Positions 1 through 10,502 of a stretch of DNA of 51,496 bases are shown piece by piece. The stretch is from OFTM10 sp964344055. GTDB taxonomy: Bacteria > Actinomycetota > Acidimicrobiia > Acidimicrobiales > Aldehydirespiratoraceae. The stretch covers positions 1 through 51,496 of the forward strand of contig CAYFLT010000027.1 in NCBI GenBank assembly GCA_964344055.1, written 5' to 3'. How positions within the stretch are numbered: the first letter of the stretch is position 1; each line of letters opens with the position of its first letter. The position numbers were made by a program, and so were the translations under genes. The notes below the pieces were generated by a model. That model did no database searches. It was not told the origin of the DNA and saw only the letters and a list, made by a program, of their open reading frames with translations.

Positions 1-49
1 CGGTCACCCACCCATCAGCAGATGTGACCAACCTGACTGCTAAGTACAC

Positions 50-1519
<1,470 letters not shown>

Positions 1520-1600
1520 GCCCGAGCAAGGCTAGCGGGACCGGCGCCGATGCCGGGAGGCGCGCCCGTCCCGGCGCCGGCTCCCGTTAGCGTCGGGGCC

Positions 1601-2050
1601 ATGAACCTGACGGTGCGGCAGTGGACGATCGTCTCGGTCCTGGCAGCCGGTTTCATCGTGGCGGCGTGGCTCGTGTCGAGTGGTGGCGGAGGCGGCGGCA
1701 TCGTCGAGTCCGAGGACTTCGACGAGGTCGCGTGGTGCCAGACCGCCAACGCCCTGAGCACCTGGGGTGGGATCCTCGACGGCTCCGCCGACGGAGACGA
1801 TGCCGGCGAACTCCCGAACCTCCGGCGGGCCCTCGACGACGCCCGGACGGTCGGTCCGCTCGCCCTGCGGGTCGACTTCGCGCGCATCGCCGACCTCGCC
1901 CTGTTGACCGACAACGCCCTGGCCGACGGGCTCTCCCTCGCGGACGCCCTCGCGCAGGCGCAGGGTCAGACCGACGGCGACCGGGTCGCCGAGGCGCTCG
2001 GGCGGGTGGACGAGGCGATCGTCGACTGTGGCCACGAGCCAGTCGGCTGA
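1601..2050 (+). CDS. Hypothetical membrane-anchored protein
   Basis: A 149-residue product of unknown function. An N-terminal hydrophobic segment (about residues 8-25) is followed by a Gly-rich linker and an acidic, Ala/Leu-rich extracytoplasmic part with two cysteines (in VAWCQTAN and near the C-terminus in VDCGHEP) that could form a disulfide. The reading frame is open much further upstream, antisense to ffh, but the ATG at 1601 is chosen because the membrane anchor begins there and the upstream part is only the complement of ffh. It is divergent from ffh and convergent with ftsY. No family is recognised; the topology (single anchor, small exported domain) is common among uncharacterised actinobacterial proteins. 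Confidence 0.55.
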   Translation: MNLTVRQWTIVSVLAAGFIVAAWLVSSGGGGGGIVESEDFDEVAWCQTANALSTWGGILDGSADGDDAGELPNLRRALDDARTVGPLALRVDFARIADLALLTDNALADGLSLADALAQAQGQTDGDRVAEALGRVDEAIVDCGHEPVG

Positions 2051-2124
2051 GCGATCGCGGCCCGGTGTGATCTCGATCACCGCCGGTCGGGACTGGAATC
2101 CTGCCCGGATCGTCTGCTGACCTT

Positions 2125-3240
2125 CTACTCGAAGAGGGCGTCGACGAACTCCTGCTCGTCGAACTCGACGAGATCGTTGATCCCCTCGCCGAGGCCGACC
2201 AGCTTCACCGGCACGCCGAGCTCGGAGTGGATGGCAACGACGATGCCGCCCTTGGCCGAACCGTCGAGCTTGGTGAGCACCACACCGGTGACGTCGACCG
2301 CGTCGGCGAACTGCTTTGCCTGGCTCATGCCGTTCTGGCCGGTGGTGGCGTCGATCACGAGGAGGGTCTCGGTGACCGTGCCGGCGCCCTTTTCGGCGAC
2401 CCGGCGGACCTTGCTCAGCTCTTCCATCAGGTTGGTCTTGGTCTGGAGCCGGCCAGCAGTGTCGGCCATCACGAGATCTGCATCACGGGCAGCAGCCGAC
2501 TCGACGGCGTCGAACACCACCGAGGAAGGATCCGCGCCCTCCGCGCCTCGGACGATGTGGACGTCGCTTCGTTCGGCCCACATGGTGAGCTGTTCGGCCG
2601 CAGCGGCCCTGAACGTGTCGCCGGCCGCAAGCACCAGCTTGTGACCGGCTTCGCGCTCGCGGGAGGCGAGCTTGCCGATCGTGGTGGTCTTGCCGACGCC
2701 GTTCACCCCTACGAAGAGCCAGACCGCGGGACCCGGCTCACCACCGGCGGCTGCCACATCGGTGGAGAGCGAGCGATCGAATCCGCTGAGGCGCCCGACC
2801 AACTCACCCTTCACGATGTCGACCAGTTCGGCGGAATCCTCCGTGCCGGCCTCTGCGGCCTTGGCCTTGACGGCCTCCATGATCTCGGTGGACGTGGCAA
2901 CGCCCACATCCGCGCGGATCAGAGCTTCCTCGAGATCGTCCCAGGTCTCGGCGCCGATGCCGCCGGAGAACACTCCGCCGAGCAAGCCGGCGAGTGAGCT
3001 GCGGGCGGTCGACAGGCGATCGCGAAACGTGGGCCTTGGGGCCGGTTCGACCGGTGCTTCCTCGACCTCGACCTCGGCGGGCGCCGCTTCGGCACTCGGA
3101 GCGACGTCGGCGATGTCGACCACGTCGTCGGAGTCGATGACGAGGCCGGCGTCGGAGCGGCTCCGGTCCTTGCGGAGCACCACGAACGACGCGGTGATGA
3201 TGACCAGTGCGGCGATGGCGATGATTACGGCGAACATCAT
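2125..3240 (-). CDS. ftsY: SRP receptor FtsY
   Basis: Membrane-associated SRP receptor GTPase that pairs with Ffh to deliver ribosomes to the translocon. The 371-residue protein starts with a hydrophobic N-terminal segment (about residues 3-22), then an acidic linker rich in Ala/Glu/Val, and an NG domain with GVNGVGKTTTIGKLA (P-loop), GDTFRAAA, DTAGR and TKLDGSAKGG. Length and order are normal for an actinobacterial FtsY with its own N-terminal membrane anchor. ffh lies downstream on the same strand. A gene of the opposite strand (1601-2050) ends 74 bp from its stop codon. Confidence 0.97.
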   Translation of the reverse strand: MMFAVIIAIAALVIITASFVVLRKDRSRSDAGLVIDSDDVVDIADVAPSAEAAPAEVEVEEAPVEPAPRPTFRDRLSTARSSLAGLLGGVFSGGIGAETWDDLEEALIRADVGVATSTEIMEAVKAKAAEAGTEDSAELVDIVKGELVGRLSGFDRSLSTDVAAAGGEPGPAVWLFVGVNGVGKTTTIGKLASREREAGHKLVLAAGDTFRAAAAEQLTMWAERSDVHIVRGAEGADPSSVVFDAVESAAARDADLVMADTAGRLQTKTNLMEELSKVRRVAEKGAGTVTETLLVIDATTGQNGMSQAKQFADAVDVTGVVLTKLDGSAKGGIVVAIHSELGVPVKLVGLGEGINDLVEFDEQEFVDALFE

Positions 3241-3414
3241 GGGAGCTGCAGCCTACCGGCGCGCCCTTCTGGTCCCCGAGAAGCAACAGGGGTCAGACAC
3301 CGAATGCAGCGGCTCGGGTCAGGGGGCCGTGGTGGCGTCGACTGGCCGGCTGGCGCTCGGGTGTCGGGCGCGAGATGTGCCAATTGGTGGACGGGCGACC
3401 GGACGGCCGCCGCC

Positions 3415-4923
3415 TCAGCCGTCGTTGACTCCGACGGTGATCGGGAGCGTCAGGCGATTGCCGTCGCGGAGGACCTCGATCTCGACGTCTTCACCGGGGC
3501 GGAAGAACTTGAAGTCGGCCGAGAGCTCCTCCATGGTGGCCACGACACTGTCGTCCAGGCCGACGATGAGGTCGCCGACCTCGAGCCCGCCGACGTCCGC
3601 GGGCGAACCCTCGACGACCCGGCTGATCAGGGCACCGAGCGTGCCATCGGTGAGCGATGCCCCCTCGATGCCGAGGAAGCCGAGTTCGAGCGACTCACCG
3701 TCGACGATTCGTTGGGCGATCAAGACGATGGTGTCGGACGGCACCGCGAAACCGACGCCGGCGTTGTCGCTGGAGCCGTCGGTGCGGATCGACGTGTTCA
3801 TCCCGACCACCCGACCTTCGCGATCGGCGAGCGCACCGCCGGAGTTCCCGGGGTTGATCGGTGCATCGGTCTGGATCATCGCCACCGGAACCGGATTCCC
3901 GGGGTCGGAGCCGCCGAACTCGTTGATGCGATTGACCGCACTGACGATCCCAGCCGTGACCGATTGGTCCAGCCCGAACGGACTGCCGATCGCCACCGCG
4001 AGCTGACCGACATCGACGGTCTCGCCGGGAGCGAAGACGGCTTGAACGAGATCCAGCCCTTCGGGCTCGATCTGGATGACCGCAACGTCGCGGGCGGAGT
4101 CTCCCCCGACCACGATCCCGGAGACCTCGATCCCGTTGTGCAGGGTCACCATGACCGCAGTTGCGTTCCCGGCGACATGGTCGTTGGTGACGATGTAGCC
4201 GTTCTCGGCATCCCAGACGATCCCGGAGCCCTGGCCCTGTCCCGTCTCGATGAGCACGACCGACGGCGCGACCGCGCGAGCGACGGCCGTAGCCGGCTCG
4301 ACCTCACCGAGGTCGGCACCCGACAGCGGGCCGGGCTGAACCGGGATGGTGGCCGGGGCGACGCCGGCAGACGGGATGCTGACCGCGGGGACATCGTCGA
4401 CCTGGCCGGCCGGCGCGGTGACCGTGGCCGGCTCGTCTTCGAGCATCAGGCCGATCGCGACGCCGCCCCCGACGAGCACGGCGCTGAAGGCCATACCGCC
4501 GAGGGCACCTGCCGCCACCCTCCAGCGACCTCGGCCCGAACCGAGAGGCTGTGGCCCGATCGAGGCCGCTGGGGGTGACGTCGTGGGTGGTCCGGCCGGG
4601 TAGCCGGGGGGAGGCCCGGCCGGACTCGGAGGGTTGCTCGACACGGGAGGGGTGGCCCACGGAGCGGTCGGTGGGGTCGGTCCGGGTGCGGACCAGTCCG
4701 TTGCCGCCGCCGACGCCGTGGAGGGGGGCGGCGGAGGCGGCGGCAAGAATTCAGGGCCCGCCGGTCGGTCCGTCACAGCGTCCGGTGGGGGAACCGGACC
4801 CGGTGCCCGAGGGGGAGAAAGGGCACCGGTGCTGTCTGCTGTGACGGACCGATCTTCGGCGGGCCAGACCGATGATGCGGGGGACTCATCATCGGACGAA
4901 GCGTCGATCGGAGGTCGATCCAT
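3415..4923 (-). CDS. HtrA/DegP-type serine protease with PDZ domain
   Basis: Membrane-anchored, extracytoplasmic quality-control protease. The 502-residue product has a long Pro-rich cytoplasmic N-terminus (1-130), one transmembrane helix (about 136-160), a linker, a trypsin-like domain with His249 (TNDHVAG), Asp279 (SARDVAVI) and Ser361 (NPGNSGGAL), and a C-terminal PDZ domain (EGSPADVGGLEVGDLIVGLD). All catalytic residues are present. It lies 122 bp downstream of the response-regulator/histidine-kinase pair on the same strand, an arrangement seen for envelope-stress systems where the kinase pair controls the protease; that regulatory link is inferred. Which HtrA paralogue (HtrA, PepD, DegQ-like) cannot be decided from the window. 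Confidence 0.93.
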   Translation of the reverse strand: MDRPPIDASSDDESPASSVWPAEDRSVTADSTGALSPPRAPGPVPPPDAVTDRPAGPEFLPPPPPPPSTASAAATDWSAPGPTPPTAPWATPPVSSNPPSPAGPPPGYPAGPPTTSPPAASIGPQPLGSGRGRWRVAAGALGGMAFSAVLVGGGVAIGLMLEDEPATVTAPAGQVDDVPAVSIPSAGVAPATIPVQPGPLSGADLGEVEPATAVARAVAPSVVLIETGQGQGSGIVWDAENGYIVTNDHVAGNATAVMVTLHNGIEVSGIVVGGDSARDVAVIQIEPEGLDLVQAVFAPGETVDVGQLAVAIGSPFGLDQSVTAGIVSAVNRINEFGGSDPGNPVPVAMIQTDAPINPGNSGGALADREGRVVGMNTSIRTDGSSDNAGVGFAVPSDTIVLIAQRIVDGESLELGFLGIEGASLTDGTLGALISRVVEGSPADVGGLEVGDLIVGLDDSVVATMEELSADFKFFRPGEDVEIEVLRDGNRLTLPITVGVNDG

Positions 4924-5045
4924 GGCGAGACAGTACGGGGAGGAAGCGAAAGGAACGGTAAGAGGAACAGAAAATCGGGTGAAAGATCGAACCGTCCGGA
5001 GGGGACGCCTATTCCCGGTACCTCGAACCCACCATCGGCAGCCGT

Positions 5046-6278
5046 TCAGAAGCGATTGATGCTTCGCGGGAACCAGAGCACGAACGTGGAGCCGCCCCCC
5101 GCCTCCGAGGAGAGGTCGACCCGACCCCCGTGCGCTTCTGCGATCTGGCGCACGATGGTGAGGCCGAGCCCGCTACGGCCCTCCTGACGGGCTCGGTCCC
5201 GATCACCTCGCCAGAACCGCTGGAAGACCCGGACGTGATTCTCGGGGGCGATCCCGGGACCCTGATCGGCGACCGAGATCGAGTGCCACCCGTCGTGGCT
5301 CCCGGCGGCGACGGTGACCCTGCTGTCGGGCGGCGCCAGGCGAACCGCATTGGCAAGGAGGTTCGCCACTGCCCGGCGGACCGCAGGAGCATCACCGCAG
5401 ACGAAGAGTTCGTCCCCCGGAACGTCGACCACCAACTCGAGCTCGCACGCCTCCGCGGGGGCGGCGAACTCCTCGGCGAGATGGTGCGCGAGCTCGGCGA
5501 GATCGAAGTCCTCCTCACGGGTGGTGCGGGTGCCGTGGCGGGCGTACACCAACAGGTCGTCCACCAGCGTCGACATCCGCTCCGCGGACCGGCCGACCAC
5601 CTCACCCGCGGCGCGGAGGTCCTCGACGGTGGCATCGGGGTCGCCGAGCGCCACGTCGACGTTGGTCCGGATCACCGCCAGCGGGTTCCTGAGCTCATGG
5701 CTCGCTTCGTGGATGAACTGGCGTTGTGACTCGAACGCCTCGTCGAGACGGCCGAGCATCTCGTCGAATGTGTCGGCGAGATGCTTGAGTTCGTCGTCGG
5801 GCCCGTCGAGCCGGATCCGCCGTGACAGGTCGGTGTGTTGGATGTCGCTCGCCACCGAGGTGATGCGATCGACCGGGCGCAACACCAGACCCGCCACGAA
5901 CCATCCGACGCCGAGGCTGCCCACGAACAGCAGTCCGAGCGCCCCGAAGGCGTAGGTGCGGAGCTGGTCGAGTGCCTGCTCGTTCACCTCACGCTCGAAC
6001 ACGGCCAGCGGGTCGGTGACCTCGAACTCGATCGTGCCGATCATGTCCTGGCCCTCGCGACTTCGGAACAGCACATTCGCCATCTCGGTGCGAGACACGT
6101 CCTGGTCCTCGAGGCTACGGGCGAGGCCCGCGTAGATGCCGCCGACGACGATGGTGGCGAGTCCGAACAAGAGGACCGAATACAGGACCATGAGCCGGAA
6201 CCGGATCGAACCGGCCCAACCCGGCATACGCGCCGCCACCGCCACGGTGCGCTGCACTGGCCCGGCCGACGCCGTCAC
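5046..6278 (-). CDS. Two-component sensor histidine kinase
   Basis: Membrane sensor kinase of the HisKA/HATPase_c type, 410 residues. Transmembrane helices lie at about 28-50 and 109-132, enclosing a short periplasmic sensor region, followed by a HAMP domain (LRPVDRIT onward), the H box with phospho-acceptor His194 (ASHELRNP), an N box (NLLANAV), G1 (DQGPGIAPEN) and G2 (GLGLTIVRQI). All motifs expected for an active kinase are present. Its start overlaps the end of the response-regulator gene by 4 bp, so translation is coupled and the two are cognate partners. The signal is unknown; the neighbouring HtrA protease points to envelope stress. Confidence 0.93.
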   Translation of the reverse strand: MTASAGPVQRTVAVAARMPGWAGSIRFRLMVLYSVLLFGLATIVVGGIYAGLARSLEDQDVSRTEMANVLFRSREGQDMIGTIEFEVTDPLAVFEREVNEQALDQLRTYAFGALGLLFVGSLGVGWFVAGLVLRPVDRITSVASDIQHTDLSRRIRLDGPDDELKHLADTFDEMLGRLDEAFESQRQFIHEASHELRNPLAVIRTNVDVALGDPDATVEDLRAAGEVVGRSAERMSTLVDDLLVYARHGTRTTREEDFDLAELAHHLAEEFAAPAEACELELVVDVPGDELFVCGDAPAVRRAVANLLANAVRLAPPDSRVTVAAGSHDGWHSISVADQGPGIAPENHVRVFQRFWRGDRDRARQEGRSGLGLTIVRQIAEAHGGRVDLSSEAGGGSTFVLWFPRSINRF

Positions 6279-6991
6279 GACTCCCCGTCCCCTTCAACCT
6301 CACCGGCGCCGCCGTCGGTGAGCAGCCGGTAGCCGCTGCCGATCACGGTTTCGATGGCCTGGGGCTCGTCGGCCTCGGAGAGCTTGCGGCGCAGGGTGCC
6401 GACGGTGACCCGGACGGTGTTGGTGAACGGGTCGGCGTGCTCGTCCCACACGTGTTCGAGCAGGTGCTCCTGAGACAGGACTTCGTCCGGGTGGGACATG
6501 AAGTACCGGAGCAGGGCGAACTCCTTGGCGGTCAGGTCGAGTTCTCGATCCCCGCGCCGGGCCCGATGCCTGGCGTCGTCGAGCTCGATGTCGGCGACGA
6601 GGTAGGTCGACGTGGACCGGGCGGCCTCCCGCCGCAGCAGGGAGCGGACCCGGGCCGTCAACTCGCCGAATGCGAACGGCTTGACGAGGTAGTCATCGGC
6701 GCCGTGGTCGAGTCCCGCGATGCGGTCGTCGATTCCGTCGCGGGCCGTCAGCATGAGGACGCGGGGCGGGACACCCTCGGGAGGGTCCTCACGAAGCCGG
6801 CGACACACCTCGAGCCCGTCGATTCCCGGCATCGTCACGTCGAGACAGACGAGGTCGTAGGGCGTCAAGGAGGCCTTGTCGAGCGCTTCCTCGCCGTCGT
6901 GGGCGAGGTCGACGGCATAGCCCTCTCGCCGGAGCCCACGACCGACCGCCTCCGCCAGCTCGACTTCGTCGTCCACGACCAGGATCCGCAT
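6275..6991 (-). CDS. OmpR/PhoB-family response regulator
   Basis: DNA-binding response regulator, 238 residues. The receiver domain has the acidic pair DD7-8, phospho-acceptor Asp51 (LDVTMPG) and the conserved Lys in LVKPFAFGE; the C-terminal winged-helix domain ends with the usual TVRVTVGTLRRKL and GSGYRL signatures. The ATG at 6991 (MRILVVDDE) is chosen over the longer in-frame start at 7084 because it gives the canonical receiver N-terminus with no unrelated extension. It is first in an operon with the overlapping kinase gene; the HtrA protease follows. The moxR operon runs divergently from just upstream. Confidence 0.94.
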   Translation of the reverse strand: MRILVVDDEVELAEAVGRGLRREGYAVDLAHDGEEALDKASLTPYDLVCLDVTMPGIDGLEVCRRLREDPPEGVPPRVLMLTARDGIDDRIAGLDHGADDYLVKPFAFGELTARVRSLLRREAARSTSTYLVADIELDDARHRARRGDRELDLTAKEFALLRYFMSHPDEVLSQEHLLEHVWDEHADPFTNTVRVTVGTLRRKLSEADEPQAIETVIGSGYRLLTDGGAGEVEGDGES

Positions 6992-7117
6992 CGACCCGAC
7001 GCTACCCGTCGGGATCGAGCCGATCGCGGTGCTGTGTGTCGGCGGCTTTCGCTCGCGCTTATGGTGCGGCTCGTTGACTGCCATCGACCACAGCGCACCA
7101 CTTCGCGCCGAAAGTCC

Positions 7118-8132
7118 ATGTCAAGCCCGGACAGGAGTGCCCGAATGACCGAGAGTGACCAGCCGGCGAGTCTCGAACGAGCGCTGGTGGAGCTGCGACG
7201 CGTGATCGTCGGCCAGGAGCGGATGGTCGAGCGACTCCTCGTCGCGCTGGTGGCCCGTGGGCACTGCCTGTTGGAAGGTCCTCCGGGACTGGCGAAGACC
7301 CTCGCGGTCCGCACACTGGCCGAAACCACTGGTGGGACGTTCACCCGGATCCAGTTCACCCCCGACCTGCTCCCGGCCGACATCACCGGCACGCGCATCT
7401 ACCGCGGCTCGAGCGAGCAGTTCGACGTGGAGCTCGGCCCGGTATTCGCCAACTTCGTCCTCGCCGACGAGATCAACCGTGCACCGGCGAAGGTCCAGTC
7501 GGCGCTCCTGGAGGTGATGGGTGAGCACCAGGTGACCATCGGCGGGGAGACCCACGCCGTGCCCGAACCGTTCCTCGTGCTCGCCACCCAGAACCCGATC
7601 GAATCCGAAGGGGTCTACGCCCTGCCGGAGGCCCAACGCGACCGGTTCCTGATGAAGGTGGTCGTCGACTACCCGGCGCCCAACGAGGAGCTCGAGATCG
7701 TCCGCCGGATGGGGGTGGCGCCACCAGGCCCAGGCCGACGAGGTCATCGTGAGTCCCGGAGTCCAGGACTACGCCGTCAACCTGGTGCTCGCCACCCGCA
7801 ATCCGAAGGAATACGAGCTGCCCGAGCTCGACGGCATGATCGACTACGGGGCGAGCCCGAGGGCGTCCCTCGGGCTCGTGGCTGCCGGTCGCGCTCTGGC
7901 CCTCCTCCGGGGCCGTGACTATGTGGTGCCTCAGGACGTGTTCGACGTCGCTCCGGACGTCTTGCGGCACCGGCTGGTGCTCTCCTATGAAGCGCTGGCG
8001 GCCGACCTCGACGTCGAGCAGGTCCTCATCAAGGTCCTCTCGACGGTCCCCGCACCGGTCGTGTCTCCCACCACCCAGGATCCCGCCCGCCTCACCCAGC
8101 CCGCCGACACCGAGTCGCCCACCTCGACATGA
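7118..8132 (+). CDS. MoxR-family AAA+ ATPase, frameshifted in this assembly
   Basis: AAA+ ATPase of the MoxR/RavA group, usually a chaperone-like partner of VWA proteins. The first frame encodes Walker A (GPPGLAKT, about 54-61), the QFTPDLLPADITG segment, Walker B (LADEINRA), and sensor 1 (LATQNPIE). After MGV near 7711-7725 the frame is lost. The remaining C-terminal lid (VSPGVQDYAVNLVLATR onward) continues to 8132 in the +1 frame. Dropping one base, for instance from the G5 run at 7711-7715 or a C at 7721-7725, restores a full-length protein of about 337 residues. Start is ATG 7118 or ATG 7145. The stop overlaps the DUF58 start (ATGA). Assembly error is more likely than a true pseudogene because both halves are fully conserved. 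Confidence 0.9.
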
Positions 8133-9055
8133 CCTCGACCGTCGCGGACGAGCGCACCCGTGCCATGCTGCGCCGGCTCGAGCTCGACGTGACGCGCCGC
8201 CTCGATGGCCTCTTGCAGGGTGACTACCGGGGCCTCGTCTCGGGCCTCGGATCCGAGCCCGGCGAAGCCCGCGAGTACACACCCGGCGACGACGTCCGGC
8301 GGATGGACTGGAACGTCACCGCCCGCATGAACGATCCCCACGTCCGCGATTCGATCGCCGATCGAGAGCTGGAGACGTCGATCCTCGTCGATCTCTCACC
8401 CAGTCTCGACTTCGGGACAGCCACCCGCACGAAGGCTGAGCTCGCGCTCGCCGCGGTGGCCGCGATCGGTCTCCTCACCGACCGGGCCGGCAATCGCCTC
8501 GGTGCTGTCGTCAGCGATGGCGTCGCCCTCACCGAGCATCGCCCCGGATCGGGACGTCGCCACCTGATGGCTCTATTGCATCGGCTTGCCACACTCGAAC
8601 CGACGTCAACGATCGACGGGCAAGCCCGGCTCGGTCTCCGGGACGGGCTGCGCCGCCTCGCCGGGCCGGGCCACCGAGGCGGGCTGGCCGTCGTCATCTC
8701 GGATCTGCTCACCGAGGGGTGGGAGGACCCGCTGAGGGCGCTCACGCTCAAACACGAGACGCTGGTGATGGAAATCGTCGACCCTCGCGAGCTGGAGCTC
8801 CCGGATGTGGGCGTCATCGAATTGGTGGACCGCGAGACGGGCGCGGTCCGGGAAGTCGACACGCGAAGCCGCCGCCTGCGGGAGCGCTACGCGGAGGCCG
8901 GCCGACGCCGTCTCGCCGAGCACTCCGAGGCGGTCCGGTCAGCCCGGGCCGACCACCTCGTCCTGCGCACCGATCGGGACTGGGTGCTGGACCTGGCTCG
9001 ATTCGTCGACCTCCGGCGCCGGGCCGGCCGGACCAACCGGAGGGTGCGGACGTGA
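8129..9055 (+). CDS. DUF58 domain-containing protein
   Basis: DUF58-family protein (308 residues), a VWA-like fold that accompanies MoxR ATPases. Family signatures seen: GDYRGLVSGLGSEPGEAREYTPGDDVRRMDWNVTAR split over residues 30-65, the DxSxS-like VDLSPSLDFG, and the LSDLLTEGWEDPL-type segment (VISDLLTEGW). No membrane segment is present, so it is probably cytoplasmic. It overlaps moxR by 4 bp upstream and the VWA gene by 4 bp downstream, so the three are translated together and likely form one complex. Known MoxR-DUF58-VWA modules act in metalloprotein maturation or envelope processes; the substrate here is unknown. Confidence 0.9.
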   Translation: MTSTVADERTRAMLRRLELDVTRRLDGLLQGDYRGLVSGLGSEPGEAREYTPGDDVRRMDWNVTARMNDPHVRDSIADRELETSILVDLSPSLDFGTATRTKAELALAAVAAIGLLTDRAGNRLGAVVSDGVALTEHRPGSGRRHLMALLHRLATLEPTSTIDGQARLGLRDGLRRLAGPGHRGGLAVVISDLLTEGWEDPLRALTLKHETLVMEIVDPRELELPDVGVIELVDRETGAVREVDTRSRRLRERYAEAGRRRLAEHSEAVRSARADHLVLRTDRDWVLDLARFVDLRRRAGRTNRRVRT

Positions 9056-10044
9056 ACGTCTCCGAGATCTCGTTCGCCGATCCGGAGCGTCTCTGGTTGC
9101 TTCTCGGCATCGTCCTCGTGCTGCTGGCGTACGTGCTCGTGCAACGACGGCGGGGCACGTACGCACTCCGATTCTCCGACACGTCGCTGATCGACGCCGT
9201 GGCGCCGAAGCGACCGGGTTGGCGGCGGCACGTAGTCGCGGTCACCTTTCTCGGTGTCGCGGCATTGATGGTGGTGTCGCTGGCCGGCCCATTCGACGAG
9301 ATCGAAGTTCCGCGGGAGCGCGCCATCGTCATGTTGACCATCGACACCTCGCTCTCGGTGGGCGCCGAGGCCTTCAACCCCAATCGGATCGAGGCCGCCA
9401 AGCAGGCCGCGTTGGAGTTCCTGAGCGGGGCTCCGCCCGCCGTCGAGGTCGGATTGGTGTCGTTCAACGAGGCACCGATCGTTCGGGTTCCGCCGACCAC
9501 CGATCGCGCCGCGGTGGCTGCGGAGGTCGAGGCGTTGGCGCTCGGCCAGTACACCAACACCGGCGATGCCATTTCGGTCTCGGTCGCGAGCCTCGCCGCC
9601 GCCACCGAGGGCCTCGAGCTCGACGAGGGCGAACCGCTACCGGCGGTGGTGGTCCTGTTGAGCGACGGGGAGCCGACCACCGGGCGACCGATCCGCACCG
9701 CCACCGCGGAGGCGCTCCGAGCCCGGGTGCCGGTGTCGACGGTGGCGTTCGGGACCGCCGACGGCGAGGTCACCATCGAGGATCCCGAAGCTCCGGGAAC
9801 TTTCGTCACCGTGGAGGTGCCGGTCGACGAGGAGACCCTCGCGGGGATCGCCGAGGACACCGGCGGGAGCTTCTTCGCCGCCGACTCGAGCGAGGAGCTG
9901 GCCGCGGTCTACCGCGACATCGGTACGGCGATCGGATTCGAGACCGCCGAGCAAGACATCAGCGACCGCTTCGTCGGCGCCGCGCTCGTCCTCGCCGCGC
10001 TCACGTCGGCGTTGAGCCTGGCCTGGTTCCAGCGCCTCCCCTGA
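9052..10044 (+). CDS. VWA-domain membrane protein (BatA-like)
   Basis: Membrane protein of 330 residues with N-terminal hydrophobic helices (about 14-28 and 63-80), a von Willebrand A domain and a final helix near the C-terminus (about 305-325). The MIDAS metal site is intact: DTSLS (D-x-S-x-S), the Thr in YTNTGDAI and the Asp in LSDGEPT. The GTG start at 9052 overlaps the DUF58 stop by 4 bp. Third gene of the moxR-DUF58-VWA operon; in related operons the VWA protein is the adaptor acted on by the MoxR ATPase. Resemblance to BatA is by architecture only. Confidence 0.9.
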   Translation: MNVSEISFADPERLWLLLGIVLVLLAYVLVQRRRGTYALRFSDTSLIDAVAPKRPGWRRHVVAVTFLGVAALMVVSLAGPFDEIEVPRERAIVMLTIDTSLSVGAEAFNPNRIEAAKQAALEFLSGAPPAVEVGLVSFNEAPIVRVPPTTDRAAVAAEVEALALGQYTNTGDAISVSVASLAAATEGLELDEGEPLPAVVVLLSDGEPTTGRPIRTATAEALRARVPVSTVAFGTADGEVTIEDPEAPGTFVTVEVPVDEETLAGIAEDTGGSFFAADSSEELAAVYRDIGTAIGFETAEQDISDRFVGAALVLAALTSALSLAWFQRLP

Positions 10045-10062
10045 CCGACCTCGAACCCCTGA

Positions 10063-10497
10063 TCAGGTCTGGGCGTCCGGGTCGTCGAGTTCCTTCTCGC
10101 GTCGTTGGAGTTCGGCCTCCCACTCCTGGAGACGCCGCTCACGGGCCGCCGCGTTCTCGCCCCGGTCGCCCGCGTTCGTCGACGGGCCCCTCCAGTCCGC
10201 TCTGTCCTCGGGTCCCCGTGGTGGGGCCGGGCGGTCGTAGCCGCGTTCCTGTTGCCACGAACGGTTGGGGTTCGTGCGAGTGGCCCCGGGCGTGAGGCCG
10301 GCGCCAACCGGACGACCCAACGCGAACCAGGCCAGCGGGCCGACCAGCGGGATGAAGATCACCACGAACAGCCATGCCAACTTCGATGGCAGATTTCGGA
10401 TGAGCATCTCGTCGGTGGCGATCACGTCGAAGACCGCGAAGGCCCACACGCAGAAGAAGATGAGTCCGCCGATGCCCGGCGCGAAGAGTCGGAGCAT
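10063..10497 (-). CDS. PLDc_N-domain small membrane protein
   Basis: A 144-residue protein with two hydrophobic helices (about 4-24 and 36-56) matching the PLDc_N (phospholipase D nuclease N-terminal) pattern, including VIFIPLVGPLAWFALGRP. The C-terminal half is hydrophilic with a charged, coiled-coil-like end rich in Glu and Arg. The ATG at 10497 (MLRLFAPG) is preferred over an upstream in-frame ATG at 10542, which would put the start inside the GNAT gene. It sits just after the GNAT stop codon and is convergent with the VWA gene. Function unknown; such proteins lack the catalytic PLD domains. Confidence 0.75.
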   Translation of the reverse strand: MLRLFAPGIGGLIFFCVWAFAVFDVIATDEMLIRNLPSKLAWLFVVIFIPLVGPLAWFALGRPVGAGLTPGATRTNPNRSWQQERGYDRPAPPRGPEDRADWRGPSTNAGDRGENAAARERRLQEWEAELQRREKELDDPDAQT

Positions 10498-10502
10498 GGC
10501 GA

